A stretch of DNA of 64,000 nt from Prochlorococcus sp. HOT208_60m_813O14 (GCA_002025945.1 MWOO01000188.1:62001-126000); one strand, 5' to 3'. Positions 1 to 7,774 are shown, numbered from the stretch's first letter. Translations and numbers: made by a program. The notes: generated by a model not told the origin, from the letters alone.

Positions 1-152
1 TTCAATAAATTCATGCATTCTTGATTTTTTTCCTCGTAATTTATTACATCATTCCAAGTTGGTAATGCTACAGAAACAGCATGAATACTATCAGGAATAG
101 AATATCCCAACTCTAAATTTTTCCATATAGGGTTTTTAAGTAAATCTCTCAA
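1..152 (-). CDS. Partial N-terminus of a gene cut by the left edge, probably a second Cys/Met-metabolism PLP enzyme
   Basis: The minus strand stays open from a TTG at 152-150 to the window edge, giving about 50 residues beginning LRDLLKNPIWKNLELGYSIP. The TTG lies 3 nt after the metB stop, so the two genes look co-transcribed. No PLP-binding motif is inside the fragment. The idea that it is a second transsulfuration-type enzyme rests on my memory that picocyanobacteria carry two such genes in tandem next to rpsD, and is inference. The coding nature is supported by the open frame and plausible protein composition. The start codon is not certain. Confidence 0.55.
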   Translation of the reverse strand, partial: MRDLLKNPIWKNLELGYSIPDSIHAVSVALPTWNDVINYEEKNQECMNLL

Positions 153-155
153 TTT

Positions 156-1319
156 TCAGAATTTATTTAAAGCAAATAATATGTCTGAGATTAAATCGTT
201 TGTCTCTTCACATCCAATCGATAGTCTGACAAGAGAATCATCTATCCCTAAAAGATTTTTTGTTTCATCATCAACAGAAGCATGAGTCATTGTTGCGGGG
301 TGACAAATTAAACTTTCAACTCCTCCAAGGCTTTCTGCTAGCGAGAAATATTTGAGAGATTTGCAAAATTTAAAAGTATCCTCTTTTTTAAGATTTAATT
401 TCATGGTGATCATCGAACCTCCAGATCTCATTTGCGATTTTGCTAAATTAAATTGCGGATGTTTTTGATTAAAAGGATAAATTACTTTACTAATTATTTT
501 ATGATTCTCTAATTCTTCAGAAATTAATTTTGCACTTTGCGTTTGTTGTTCGATCCTTAAAGGAAGAGTTTTTACTCCTCTCGTAATTAGCCAACTGTCA
601 AAAGGAGATGGTTGAAGCCCTAGGGCTTTTTGAGAGAAAAGCATCTTACTATTCCATGCCTCATTATTTGTAAGTACTGCCCCACCAAGTGCATCACTAT
701 GTCCATTAATGAACTTTGTTGTACTTACGAGTGATAGTGTTGCACCAAGGTCCAATGGTTTTTGAATAAGTGCCGTTGAAAAGGTGTTGTCCACAACTAC
801 TGGGATTTGTAGTTTATTCGCTTCATCACAAATCGCTTTAATATCAAGTACCTTTAAAAGTGGATTAGTTGGACTTTCAAGCCATATCAAGGTTGGCTCG
901 AAGTATGAAATCTTTTTAATATTATTTTCGTTTGTAAAATCTATGTATAAAACTTCTAGTCCAAATTTTTTGAAAACTTTTTCGAACATTCTCACTGTAC
1001 AACCATATAGGTTTGACTCGCAGAGTATCTTGTCACCTGATTTTAGTATTGATGAAATTGCAGTTACCGCGCTAATTCCAGATCCAAAAACTGTACAGTA
1101 TTTAGAATCTTCTATTGATTTAAGGACGCTTTCTAGAATTCTAAAGTTTGGATTGCCTGATCTTGTGTAGTCGAAATTATCTTTATTTCCATGTTTGAAA
1201 GTAGATGTAGAAAAAATAGGAGGCATAACACATCCAGTTTCTTCTGCAAATGTTTCCCCATGGTGAATAGATAAGGTCTTAAAACCTGGTTTTTTTAAAT
1301 TATTTTCCTTATTTCCCAT
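156..1319 (-). CDS. metB: Cystathionine gamma-synthase / O-succinylhomoserine (thiol)-lyase-type PLP enzyme
   Basis: This 387-residue cytosolic enzyme belongs to the Cys/Met-metabolism PLP family, fold type I. Family members couple an activated homoserine with cysteine (or sulfide) on the way to methionine. The PLP-binding lysine is about residue 202 in the signature STTKFINGHSDALGG, and the upstream VVVDNTFST segment carries the aspartate that contacts the PLP ring nitrogen. Length is normal for the family (about 380-400). It starts at ATG 1319 and is followed 3 nt later by another minus-strand frame. A hairpin separates it from rpsD upstream. Gamma-synthase, gamma-lyase and thiol-lyase activities cannot be told apart by eye, so the exact reaction is less certain than the family. 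Confidence 0.88.
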   Translation of the reverse strand: MGNKENNLKKPGFKTLSIHHGETFAEETGCVMPPIFSTSTFKHGNKDNFDYTRSGNPNFRILESVLKSIEDSKYCTVFGSGISAVTAISSILKSGDKILCESNLYGCTVRMFEKVFKKFGLEVLYIDFTNENNIKKISYFEPTLIWLESPTNPLLKVLDIKAICDEANKLQIPVVVDNTFSTALIQKPLDLGATLSLVSTTKFINGHSDALGGAVLTNNEAWNSKMLFSQKALGLQPSPFDSWLITRGVKTLPLRIEQQTQSAKLISEELENHKIISKVIYPFNQKHPQFNLAKSQMRSGGSMITMKLNLKKEDTFKFCKSLKYFSLAESLGGVESLICHPATMTHASVDDETKNLLGIDDSLVRLSIGCEETNDLISDILFALNKF

Positions 1320-1342
1320 TATTTTTAAAAATAAGAATTAAA

Positions 1343-1374
1343 TTAAATCTCTCTTTTAAAAATGAGAGATTTAA
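1343..1374 (-). terminator. Perfect 11-bp hairpin between rpsD and metB
   Basis: TTAAATCTCTC and GAGAGATTTAA form a perfect 11-bp stem around a 10-nt loop, 20 nt beyond the rpsD stop and 24 nt before metB. On the minus strand the trailing sequence is AT-rich without a clean U-run, so it may be a weak or leaky terminator or an mRNA 3' end stabiliser for rpsD. Confidence 0.5.
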
Positions 1375-1394
1375 TAATCCAAAGAAAAGTAGTA

Positions 1395-2003
1395 TTAAAC
1401 TTTTCTTGAATAATATTCAACAACTAGTAGTTCGTTTATTTCAAGAGCAACCCACTCTCTATCGCATTTCCCATTTATTTTCCCCGTTAATTTAGGTTTG
1501 TCTAAATCAAGATGAGGTGGGACATTTGCTAAACCAGGGAATTCTATACTACCTTCTACAAGTTTTTTGCTTGCTTTGTTTTCTTTAATTCCGATTACAT
1601 CGCCTGATTTGCATTGATAACCAGCAATATCAAGAACCTTTCCATTAACGGTAACATGGCCATGGTTTACTAATTGTCTTGAGCCTGGAATGGTACCTCC
1701 AAAACCTAATCTAAAACAAACATTATCAAGTCTGTTTTCTAAAAGTCTTAGTAGGTTAGTTCCTGTAGATCCTTCTTGAGCTCTAGCTTTTTTTACATAA
1801 CGTACTAGTTGTTTTTCCGAAACTCCATAATTAAACCTAAGTTTCTGCTTTTCTTCTAGACGAATTGCATATTCTGATCGCTTGCGACGGGCTTGGCCGT
1901 GCTGACCTGGAGGATTAGACTTCTTCGAAGCTTTCCTGGTGAGACCTGGTAGTTCTCCCAAGCGACGCGTAACCCTTAATCTGGGGCCGCGGTATCTTGA
2001 CAT
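1395..2003 (-). CDS. rpsD: 30S ribosomal protein S4
   Basis: S4 binds 16S rRNA directly, nucleates assembly of the 30S body and often represses its own translation. The 202-residue length is typical. The basic N-terminus [20 protein letters not shown] is characteristic of cyanobacterial and plastid S4. The S4 RNA-binding domain spans about residues 90-155 and includes [15 protein letters not shown]. The C-terminus ends in the family-typical [11 protein letters not shown]. It stands alone here, away from a large ribosomal operon, and is divergent from yidD with a shared upstream region of about 95 nt. Confidence 0.97.
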   Translation of the reverse strand: MSRYRGPRLRVTRRLGELPGLTRKASKKSNPPGQHGQARRKRSEYAIRLEEKQKLRFNYGVSEKQLVRYVKKARAQEGSTGTNLLRLLENRLDNVCFRLGFGGTIPGSRQLVNHGHVTVNGKVLDIAGYQCKSGDVIGIKENKASKKLVEGSIEFPGLANVPPHLDLDKPKLTGKINGKCDREWVALEINELLVVEYYSRKV

Positions 2004-2098
2004 AATTTTAAATTAAATTGAAATTTGCAATAAATTGGATAATTGATTAAATTCAATTAAACTAATTACTACTTGAAATATTATTTTACATCATTAAA

Positions 2099-2335
2099 GT
2101 GTTCAAAACTATTAATAAATCAATTACTTCTATACTTCTTTTTATGATTTCGTTTTATCAAAAGTGGTTTTCTCCTTTTTTTGGACCAAGATGCAGATTT
2201 ATTCCAAGTTGCAGCTCTTATGGATATGAGGCAATTACCAGACATGGACCTTGGAAGGGAGGGTGGTTAACTTTAAGAAGATTAAGCAGATGTCATCCTT
2301 TAACTCCCTGTGGATGTGACCCTGTGCCTGACTAA
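2099..2335 (+). CDS. yidD: Membrane protein insertion efficiency factor YidD
   Basis: This 78-residue protein has an amphipathic N-terminal segment (about residues 8-28) followed by the hallmark GPRCRFIPSCSSYGYEAI and the CHPLTPCGCDPVPD tail with its conserved cysteines. YidD proteins sit at the inner face of the membrane and help YidC insert membrane proteins. The start is GTG at 2099. The next gene begins 4 nt after the stop, so the two are probably one transcript. No yidC, rnpA or rpmH is adjacent, unlike the classic bacterial order. Confidence 0.93.
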   Translation: MFKTINKSITSILLFMISFYQKWFSPFFGPRCRFIPSCSSYGYEAITRHGPWKGGWLTLRRLSRCHPLTPCGCDPVPD

Positions 2336-2339
2336 ATGA

Positions 2340-2642
2340 ATGAAAATATTTATTTTTGTTAGGCAGGGATGTTGCCTTTGTGATTCATTAAAAAACAAAC
2401 TGGCAAAAATAAATCTTAATGAGTTATTCCCTAATCTAGAGGAGGTCAAAGAAATTGATATTGATAGGTTCGATTTATATAAAGATAAATATAAAAAATA
2501 TGATTATGAAGTACCTGTTATTGCTGTTGAAGGAATTAGGTCAGAGGAGATTATAGAATTGCCTCGCATTTCTCCAAGATTAAAAGATGATCAATTAAAG
2601 AATTGGTTTCAAAAAAATATTAGTACCATTCTGGAGAAATAA
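2340..2642 (+). CDS. Glutaredoxin-like DUF836 family protein
   Basis: This 100-residue protein has a thioredoxin-fold appearance: a beta strand (KIFIFV), a redox-type CxxC within GCCLCDSL at about residues 11-14, then a helix and the EVPVIAV strand that places the cis-proline of glutaredoxin-like folds. This matches DUF836. The substrate is unknown. A thiol or disulfide role is likely from the motif but is inference. It follows yidD by 4 nt and precedes murE by 9 nt, so it probably belongs to a yidD-grx-murE transcript. Confidence 0.8.
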   Translation: MKIFIFVRQGCCLCDSLKNKLAKINLNELFPNLEEVKEIDIDRFDLYKDKYKKYDYEVPVIAVEGIRSEEIIELPRISPRLKDDQLKNWFQKNISTILEK

Positions 2643-2651
2643 TTTTTTTAT

Positions 2652-4187
2652 ATGAGATCTATAAAATTACATAAACTTTTAGATTTGGTAGGAATTATTC
2701 CTTCATTAGATTTAATCGATCATGAAATCAATAATATTTCTTTTAACTCTAAAGAAGTTCAAAAAGGAACTTTATTTTTAGGTATGCCTGGTTTAAATGT
2801 TGATGGAGGAAAATATTGTATTGAGGCAATTGAAAATGGCGCGGAGGCTGCCATTATTGGGTCTGCTGCAAAAGAGAAAATTGGATCTATTGATCGAGAA
2901 AGGATTTTGGTTATAGAGGATAATTTAGATTATATTTTTGGTCAAATAGTCGCCGAGTTTTGGAATAGGCCTTCAAGAAAACTTAAACTTATTGGTGTTA
3001 CAGGTACAAATGGGAAAACGACAATTACTTTTTTATTAGAATATCTTTTAAATAAATTAGGGAAAAAGACTGCATTATTCGGGACCTTACTCAATAGATG
3101 GCCTGGTTTCTCAGAAGTGGCTTCTCATACAACTGATTTCGCAGATAAACTTCAAAAGAAATTAAGTGCTGCTGTTGAGGTAGAATCTGAATTCGCGATA
3201 TTAGAGGTAAGTTCTCATTCTATTGCACAAAACAGGATATCAGGATGCGAATTCGAGGCAGCTATTTTTACTAATTTAACTCAAGATCATCTTGATTATC
3301 ACTCAAATATGGAATCATATTTTCAAACAAAAAGAAAATTATTTTTCCCACCTTACTTAAAAGAAAAAGATGGAATTTGTGTATTAAATCATGATGACCA
3401 TTGGATATCTAAATTATCATCTGATCTTGAGAAAAGATCTTCATTAGTCTCTACAAAGATTACTGAAAGTGAATTTGAAAATGATGATTTTTTTTTCGTA
3501 ACAGATAAAAAATTTACTGAAATTGGTTCTACCTGCATTTTTCATACACCTAAGGAAAAAATTCAACTTTTTGTTCCACTTATTGGTGAATTTAATTTAA
3601 TGAATGCGATTCAAGCAATAACAATTTTGTATAAACTTAATTTTTCTTTAAAAGATCTATCAAAGTTGATACAATCTTTCCCTGGTGCTCCTGGGAGAAT
3701 GGAGAAAATACAAATTGCTAATGACGTCGTTATAAGATCACTCCCAACAGTAATTGTTGATTATGCGCACACCCCTGATGGATTAAAAAAAGTTTTGCAA
3801 TCAATTAAAAAACTTTGTGAAGGTAAACTCATAACTGTTTTTGGCTGTGGTGGAGATCGAGACCGTAGTAAAAGGCCTTTAATGGGATCAATAGCTGAAG
3901 AGTTTTCTGATCAACTTTTTATAACTTCAGATAATCCAAGATCAGAAGAACCCCAAAAGATAGTAAATGATATTTTGATGGGTATAAAAAAAAGAGAAAA
4001 AATAACAATTGAGATTGATAGATTTAAGGCAATAAATGAATCTATTAAATTTGCTAGTAAAGAAGATATTGTTTTAATTGCAGGAAAAGGACATGAAGAC
4101 TACCAAATTCTCAATGATAAAGTTATTAATTTTGATGATAGAAAAATAGCTTATAAACTATTAAAAGAAAAAAATAAATCTCAATAA
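2652..4187 (+). CDS. murE: UDP-N-acetylmuramoyl-L-alanyl-D-glutamate-2,6-diaminopimelate ligase
   Basis: MurE adds the third residue of the peptidoglycan stem peptide in the cytoplasm, using ATP. The 511-residue protein has the Mur ligase P-loop GVTGTNGKTT at about residues 115-124 and the central-domain signature FTNLTQDHLDYH. The C-terminal domain carries DYAHTPDGL and SDNPRSEEP; the DNPR motif marks meso-diaminopimelate specificity rather than lysine. The GKGHEDYQ motif near the end is also typical. It ends a short run from yidD; the following SDR is 82 nt downstream and may be separate. Confidence 0.96.
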   Translation: MRSIKLHKLLDLVGIIPSLDLIDHEINNISFNSKEVQKGTLFLGMPGLNVDGGKYCIEAIENGAEAAIIGSAAKEKIGSIDRERILVIEDNLDYIFGQIVAEFWNRPSRKLKLIGVTGTNGKTTITFLLEYLLNKLGKKTALFGTLLNRWPGFSEVASHTTDFADKLQKKLSAAVEVESEFAILEVSSHSIAQNRISGCEFEAAIFTNLTQDHLDYHSNMESYFQTKRKLFFPPYLKEKDGICVLNHDDHWISKLSSDLEKRSSLVSTKITESEFENDDFFFVTDKKFTEIGSTCIFHTPKEKIQLFVPLIGEFNLMNAIQAITILYKLNFSLKDLSKLIQSFPGAPGRMEKIQIANDVVIRSLPTVIVDYAHTPDGLKKVLQSIKKLCEGKLITVFGCGGDRDRSKRPLMGSIAEEFSDQLFITSDNPRSEEPQKIVNDILMGIKKREKITIEIDRFKAINESIKFASKEDIVLIAGKGHEDYQILNDKVINFDDRKIAYKLLKEKNKSQ

Positions 4188-4269
4188 AAATTTCTTAATT
4201 AAATAAGAAAGATCTTTACGCAAATCACAAGAGAAGTTTCTTAGAATAAATGAAGTTATTTTTAATAAA

Positions 4270-4974
4270 ATGAAGGGCTTAGCCTTAGTTGTAGGCGCAG
4301 GTGGAATTGGAACACAACTAGCTAAAGATCTGAATGAAAGTGAAAAAGATTTAGATGTTGTTTTGTGTGGAAGAAAAAGTGAATTTAATTCTTTTTGGGA
4401 ATTAGATATAGAGGATTCTCAATCCCTTTTGCAGTTGAAAAATAAAATATCAAATCATCCTTCAAAATTAAGGTTAGTTGTTAATGCTACAGGTAGACTT
4501 CATAGTGATTCTCTTCAACCAGAAAAAAGATTACAACATCTTGATAAAAAAAATATGATGGAAAGTTTTTCAATAAATGCCTTTTCTCCTATTTTATTAG
4601 CTAAAGCGATTGAAGAATTTATACCAAAAGATTTTTATTTTAATTTTGCAAGTATAAGTGCAAGAGTGGGTAGCATTGGAGATAATCAAACTGGAGGTTG
4701 GTATTCATATAGAGCTGCAAAATCTGCGCAAAATCAGTTTTTTAAATCTTTAAGTATTGAATGGGCTAGACGTTTCCCAAAGGCTACTATCACATTGCTT
4801 CATCCAGGAACAGTAGATACTGATTTATCTAGGCCTTTTCATAAATTTGTTCCAGTACATAAATTATTTAGTAAAGAAAAATCCTCCCAATTCTTGATCA
4901 ATATTATTAAAAATCAATCACCAGAATCTACAGGAAAATTTATTGCATGGGACAACGCGGAGATACCTTGGTAA
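4270..4974 (+). CDS. Short-chain dehydrogenase/reductase (SDR), substrate unknown
   Basis: The 234-residue protein has a Rossmann glycine motif, VVGAGGIGTQLA, at residues 7-18. The SDR active site is visible as a serine-containing strand (NFASISARVG) followed by a YxxxK motif in YSYRAAKSAQNQ. A small NAD(P)-dependent oxidoreductase is therefore well supported. The VNATGRLH and HPGTVDTDLS segments resemble the C-factor-like SDR subgroup. The substrate is unknown. It sits between murE and a convergent PLP enzyme, which says little about its pathway. Confidence 0.85.
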   Translation: MKGLALVVGAGGIGTQLAKDLNESEKDLDVVLCGRKSEFNSFWELDIEDSQSLLQLKNKISNHPSKLRLVVNATGRLHSDSLQPEKRLQHLDKKNMMESFSINAFSPILLAKAIEEFIPKDFYFNFASISARVGSIGDNQTGGWYSYRAAKSAQNQFFKSLSIEWARRFPKATITLLHPGTVDTDLSRPFHKFVPVHKLFSKEKSSQFLINIIKNQSPESTGKFIAWDNAEIPW

Positions 4975-5004
4975 ACTAAATTTTTTCTTTATATCAATAG
5001 ATCT

Positions 5005-6180
5005 TTAAGTCAATATTTTTTTTATCTCTTTAGCAAGTAAATCAATCTCAGCTTCTGTAGTCATTTGATGTACGCATGCTCTAAACCATTTTGGATCTTC
5101 TAAAACTCTAATCCAAATTTTCTTTTCTCCAAGTTTCTTCACAAATTTATCCTTATCTTTAACATTTTCGATATTAAAACTAACAATCCCATTTAAATAT
5201 TTTTTTTCTAAAACTAATTCAACATCCTTAAATTGATTTAATTCCTCCCACAGTTTTCCACTTAATTTTCTGATATTTTTGGTTTTTTCTTTTTCATGGC
5301 AGTCTTTATCCAAAAGATCTAAAGATTTTCGGAGCCCAGCAAGTAAAGGAATACAAGTGGTAGCTATTTCAAATTTCCTTGCATCAGCATGAAAAAGATT
5401 ATCTGAAGGCTCATAAATGCCTTGTTCTTTTTTTAATGATTTCCAACCAATTATTGTTGGATCTGTTTCATGAATAAATCTATCTGAGACATAAATGGCC
5501 CCAAGTCCTTCTGGTCCACATGCCCATTTATGAGAAGTTATTGAATATAAATCAGAATAAAAAACTTCTTTTTCAATATTTATATGCCCAAAGGTTTGAG
5601 CACCATCAACAAGTAAATAAGAATTTTCTCGATTATTTTTTAATTCGATAGAAATTTGTTTTAAGGGAATTTTATATCCAAAGTTCCATAAAATATGAGA
5701 AATAATTAGGATCTTAGTCTTACTATTTAGATTTTTCAAAATCTCTAAAATTATATTTTCGTCGTTTAGATTTTTAATTTTTTGGATTGGCAAAATTTTA
5801 AATATTAATTTATTTCTTCTGCAAAATTCGCGACTTGCAGCCACCACTCCAGGATGTTCACAGTCACTTATTAACAACTCTTCTCCCTCTTCTACTTTTA
5901 TTCCCCAAAAGGGCAAAATCATGCCGGAAGAGATATTTTCGGTTAAAGCTACATTCTTTGAATTGACACCTAATTTTTGCGCAATGATTCTTTTTGTGGT
6001 CAATATTTCTTTGTAAATAAAAGGCCACATATCATTGGTAAATGGTCCTAAATCTTGGATAATTTCCCAAGTTTTAACTATTGCTTCTAGAGAAGATTTT
6101 GGTAATGGTCCTTGACCACCATAATTGAAATAATACTTATTTTTTAAAGCTGGTATTTGAGCTCTTAGATTATTTCTCAT
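5005..6180 (-). CDS. Class V aminotransferase-fold PLP enzyme (cysteine desulfurase or C-S lyase-like)
   Basis: The 391-residue protein is a class V PLP enzyme of the NifS/isopenicillin-epimerase/cystine-lyase group. The PLP lysine lies in YSITSHKWACGPEGLGAIYV, preceded by the aspartate-containing strand LLVDGAQTFGH. The HKWxCGPxG context is closer to cyanobacterial L-cysteine/cystine C-S lyases than to IscS/SufS, and I see no classic active-site cysteine loop of the SufS type. Likely reactions are sulfur release from cysteine or cystine, but the substrate is not proved. It is 35 nt downstream of the ArsM-like methyltransferase on the same strand. Confidence 0.78.
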   Translation of the reverse strand: MRNNLRAQIPALKNKYYFNYGGQGPLPKSSLEAIVKTWEIIQDLGPFTNDMWPFIYKEILTTKRIIAQKLGVNSKNVALTENISSGMILPFWGIKVEEGEELLISDCEHPGVVAASREFCRRNKLIFKILPIQKIKNLNDENIILEILKNLNSKTKILIISHILWNFGYKIPLKQISIELKNNRENSYLLVDGAQTFGHINIEKEVFYSDLYSITSHKWACGPEGLGAIYVSDRFIHETDPTIIGWKSLKKEQGIYEPSDNLFHADARKFEIATTCIPLLAGLRKSLDLLDKDCHEKEKTKNIRKLSGKLWEELNQFKDVELVLEKKYLNGIVSFNIENVKDKDKFVKKLGEKKIWIRVLEDPKWFRACVHQMTTEAEIDLLAKEIKKILT

Positions 6181-6215
6181 AGAAATTTATATTATATTTT
6201 TAACTCTTGAATTTT

Positions 6216-7010
6216 TTAAATATTGCCCACTAAAGTTACTGTTCTAAATTCAATATCCTCAATTACTTTCCAAGGTTCAGCACTCCTTTCTGCAAATTCT
6301 AAATTTTTAAATCCTAGTTTTTTAAAATCACTTATAAAGTCTGGTTCATACCATGCTCCACTAATACATCCTGTCCATAGATCATGATCATTTTGCAATC
6401 TCAAAGGAACTCTTTTGTTAGAGACGATATCGCTAATTGCAATTCTTCCATTATCGTTTAAAACTCTTTTTATATTATTTAGAAGGTTATTTCTAGATTC
6501 TGGGCTTACCAAGTTTAAAACGCAATTACTTAAAATAATATCAACTGATTTATCTGCGATTAATGGATTTAAATCTTTATCTAATTCATCAAGTTTTTCA
6601 ATTGAACCTTCTAGAAATTCTGTATTGTTGAAACCTATATTTTTTGCAACTTCTTTAGAGGCAGATCTAGATAAAGAAAGCATATCCGGATTCTGATCAA
6701 CTCCAATAACTTTCCCTTCTTTCCCAACAATTTGGGCACAAATAAAAGCATTTTTGCCGCTTCCACTTCCAAGATCTAAGACTATATCATTTTTGTGAAC
6801 ATATTTTGTTGGATCACCACACCCATAGTCTCTTTCTATAACCTCTTGAGGAATTGCTTCAAGTAAAATGGGATTAAACCCAACTGGTGTACAAAGACAA
6901 CTTTCTTTTTCTTGTGCGGCTGATCCATATCTTTCTTGAATGGCATCTTTATGATCGAATTGATTAATTGCTTTATTAGATGTGTTTGTATTACAACAAC
7001 TTTCAGACAT
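6216..7010 (-). CDS. ArsM-like SAM-dependent methyltransferase
   Basis: Motif I of a class I SAM methyltransferase is clear (VLDLGSGSGKNAF), followed by GVDQNPDM. Two cysteines sit where arsenite methyltransferases keep catalytic As-binding thiols: LSNCVLNL before the RVL..GRIAISDI strand, and WTGCISGAW after it. Further cysteines occur as SCC at the N-terminus, CLC and DYGCGDP. I therefore call it ArsM-like; arsenic as substrate is inference, and other soft nucleophiles such as selenium or thiols are possible. The ORF track starts at TTG 7043 inside the upstream terminator. The ATG at 7010 (MSESCC) gives 264 residues and is much more plausible. Confidence 0.75.
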   Translation of the reverse strand: MSESCCNTNTSNKAINQFDHKDAIQERYGSAAQEKESCLCTPVGFNPILLEAIPQEVIERDYGCGDPTKYVHKNDIVLDLGSGSGKNAFICAQIVGKEGKVIGVDQNPDMLSLSRSASKEVAKNIGFNNTEFLEGSIEKLDELDKDLNPLIADKSVDIILSNCVLNLVSPESRNNLLNNIKRVLNDNGRIAISDIVSNKRVPLRLQNDHDLWTGCISGAWYEPDFISDFKKLGFKNLEFAERSAEPWKVIEDIEFRTVTLVGNI

Positions 7011-7044
7011 ATTTTTAAAAGGACTCTTAATAAATATAGCCAAA

Positions 7045-7073
7045 AAAAAAGCCCCTGAAAAAGGGGCTTTTAA
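7045..7073 (-). terminator. Rho-independent terminator of the PirA-like gene
   Basis: The sequence reads AAAAGCCCCTTTTTCAGGGGCTTTTTTTTT on the minus strand: a GC-rich stem (AAGCCCC/GGGGCTT) closed by a short loop and followed by nine T. It lies about 15 nt after the stop of the DUF4278 gene and before the methyltransferase. It is one of the clearest intrinsic terminators in the window and isolates the riboswitch unit from downstream genes. Confidence 0.88.
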
Positions 7074-7087
7074 TTTGTTTAATTAAA

Positions 7088-7261
7088 TTATTTAGTGTAA
7101 TTTACACCTCTGTAATTTAATTCTGCTTTTTCATTACTTGAAGAAGCGTCATCCATTCTGTTGGTGTATACGTTTCTTCTGTAGGTAAGTTCAACAAGTT
7201 GCTTTTTAGCAGCTTCTTTGTTTTGAACGTAGTTTTTACCTCTGTAAGTTAAAGTAGTCAT
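7088..7261 (-). CDS. pirA: PirA-like DUF4278 small protein under glutamine riboswitch control
   Basis: From ATG 7261 the protein is 57 residues with two copies of the DUF4278 signature, LTYRGKNYVQ near the start and LNYRGVNYTK at the end, and a related LTYRRNVYTNR between them. DUF4278 includes Synechocystis PirA, which binds PII and thereby changes flux into arginine synthesis. Assignment here is by domain and by the upstream riboswitch, not by a PII-binding test. The ORF track extends to ATG 7297, but those extra 12 codons lie within the conserved riboswitch RNA, so the internal ATG is preferred. No good Shine-Dalgarno sequence precedes ATG 7261. A strong terminator follows. Confidence 0.78.
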   Translation of the reverse strand: MTTLTYRGKNYVQNKEAAKKQLVELTYRRNVYTNRMDDASSSNEKAELNYRGVNYTK

Positions 7262-7267
7262 GTTTCG

Positions 7268-7354
7268 ATGTGACAAAACGGCCATCCCCCGTTCCATGGT
7301 ATGACTCGAACTGCGCCCTCAATTGAGGGTGAACGAAAAAGTAGCAAAAGCTAC
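7268..7354 (-). promoter_or_regulatory. Downstream-peptide (glutamine-II type) riboswitch
   Basis: On the minus strand the leader reads CGTTCACCCTCAATTGAGGG, then CGCAGTTCGAGTCATACCAT and GGAACGGGG. The CGUUCACCC start, a stem formed by CCCTC/GAGGG, the CGCAGUUCGAGUC segment and the ACGGGG element just before a short peptide gene match what I recall of the Downstream-peptide RNA motif. That motif is a glutamine-binding relative of the glnA RNA in marine cyanobacteria and cyanophages. The downstream gene encodes a DUF4278 peptide, which is the expected partner. Ligand binding and whether glutamine raises or lowers expression are not shown by sequence. Confidence 0.82.
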
Positions 7355-7360
7355 CAAATT

Positions 7361-7390
7361 ATTATAAGCGTATTTTTCTAGTGATGTCTA
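7361..7390 (-). promoter_or_regulatory. Sigma70-type promoter for the riboswitch-pirA unit
   Basis: On the minus strand a perfect TATAAT (7366-7361) is preceded by TAGACA (7390-7385), five of six matches to TTGACA, with an 18-nt spacer. Transcription would begin near 7354, so the RNA would start almost at once with GGTAGCTTTTGCTAC, a small hairpin, and then the riboswitch. The transcription start is inferred, not observed. Confidence 0.7.
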
Positions 7391-7516
7391 GCTTTTACAA
7401 ATAGAAACGAAGATTTAATATTTTTTTAATTATTATCTTAGGTTAATTTTTTTATAAATAGTCTCTAAAAAGGATTATGTTTATATTTGGTTTAATCTTC
7501 ATGTAACTATTGATTT

Positions 7517-7774
7517 ATGACAAGTTTTTTATATTTCTTGGGAAATACCTTAAGGTGGCCAGTTCTAAAGCCAAAAGAATTTTTTTCATTACATGCATAT
7601 TTTTCAATCATTTATTTGATAACTTTTACTTTGAGTAAATATGACGTAAGCCAATCAAATTTAGTTTTTACTTTAGGAATTCTTGCACCTCTTTTAATCG
7701 CGATTGGTCAAGGACTTCCAATTGATTGCCTTGATATGGAATCATCTTTGTTGAAGGAATTAAAAACTAAATAA
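7517..7774 (+). CDS. Small two-helix membrane protein of unknown function
   Basis: The 85-residue protein has two hydrophobic stretches, about residues 26-40 (AYFSIIYLITFTL) and 49-63 (LVFTLGILAPLLIAIG), with a short acidic C-terminal tail containing DCLDME. No family is recognised. It is convergent with the Nfu gene and shares the intergenic region with the oppositely oriented pirA promoter. Coding is supported by the open frame, the ATG start and the membrane-like composition. Confidence 0.6.
   Translation: MTSFLYFLGNTLRWPVLKPKEFFSLHAYFSIIYLITFTLSKYDVSQSNLVFTLGILAPLLIAIGQGLPIDCLDMESSLLKELKTK

Noticed and set aside
784-1170. 128-residue plus ORF opposite metB
   Set aside because: It is an antisense shadow; metB has all family motifs on the minus strand.
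7011-7043. TTG start of the ArsM-like gene at 7043
   Set aside because: It lies against the terminator stem of the pirA gene; ATG 7010 with a cysteine-rich family-like start is better.
7376-7396. Possible NtcA box (GTA-N8-ACA) upstream of the pirA promoter
   Set aside because: The second half-site is not TAC and the distance to the -10 box is shorter than usual for NtcA activation; the sigma70-type -35 explains the site better.
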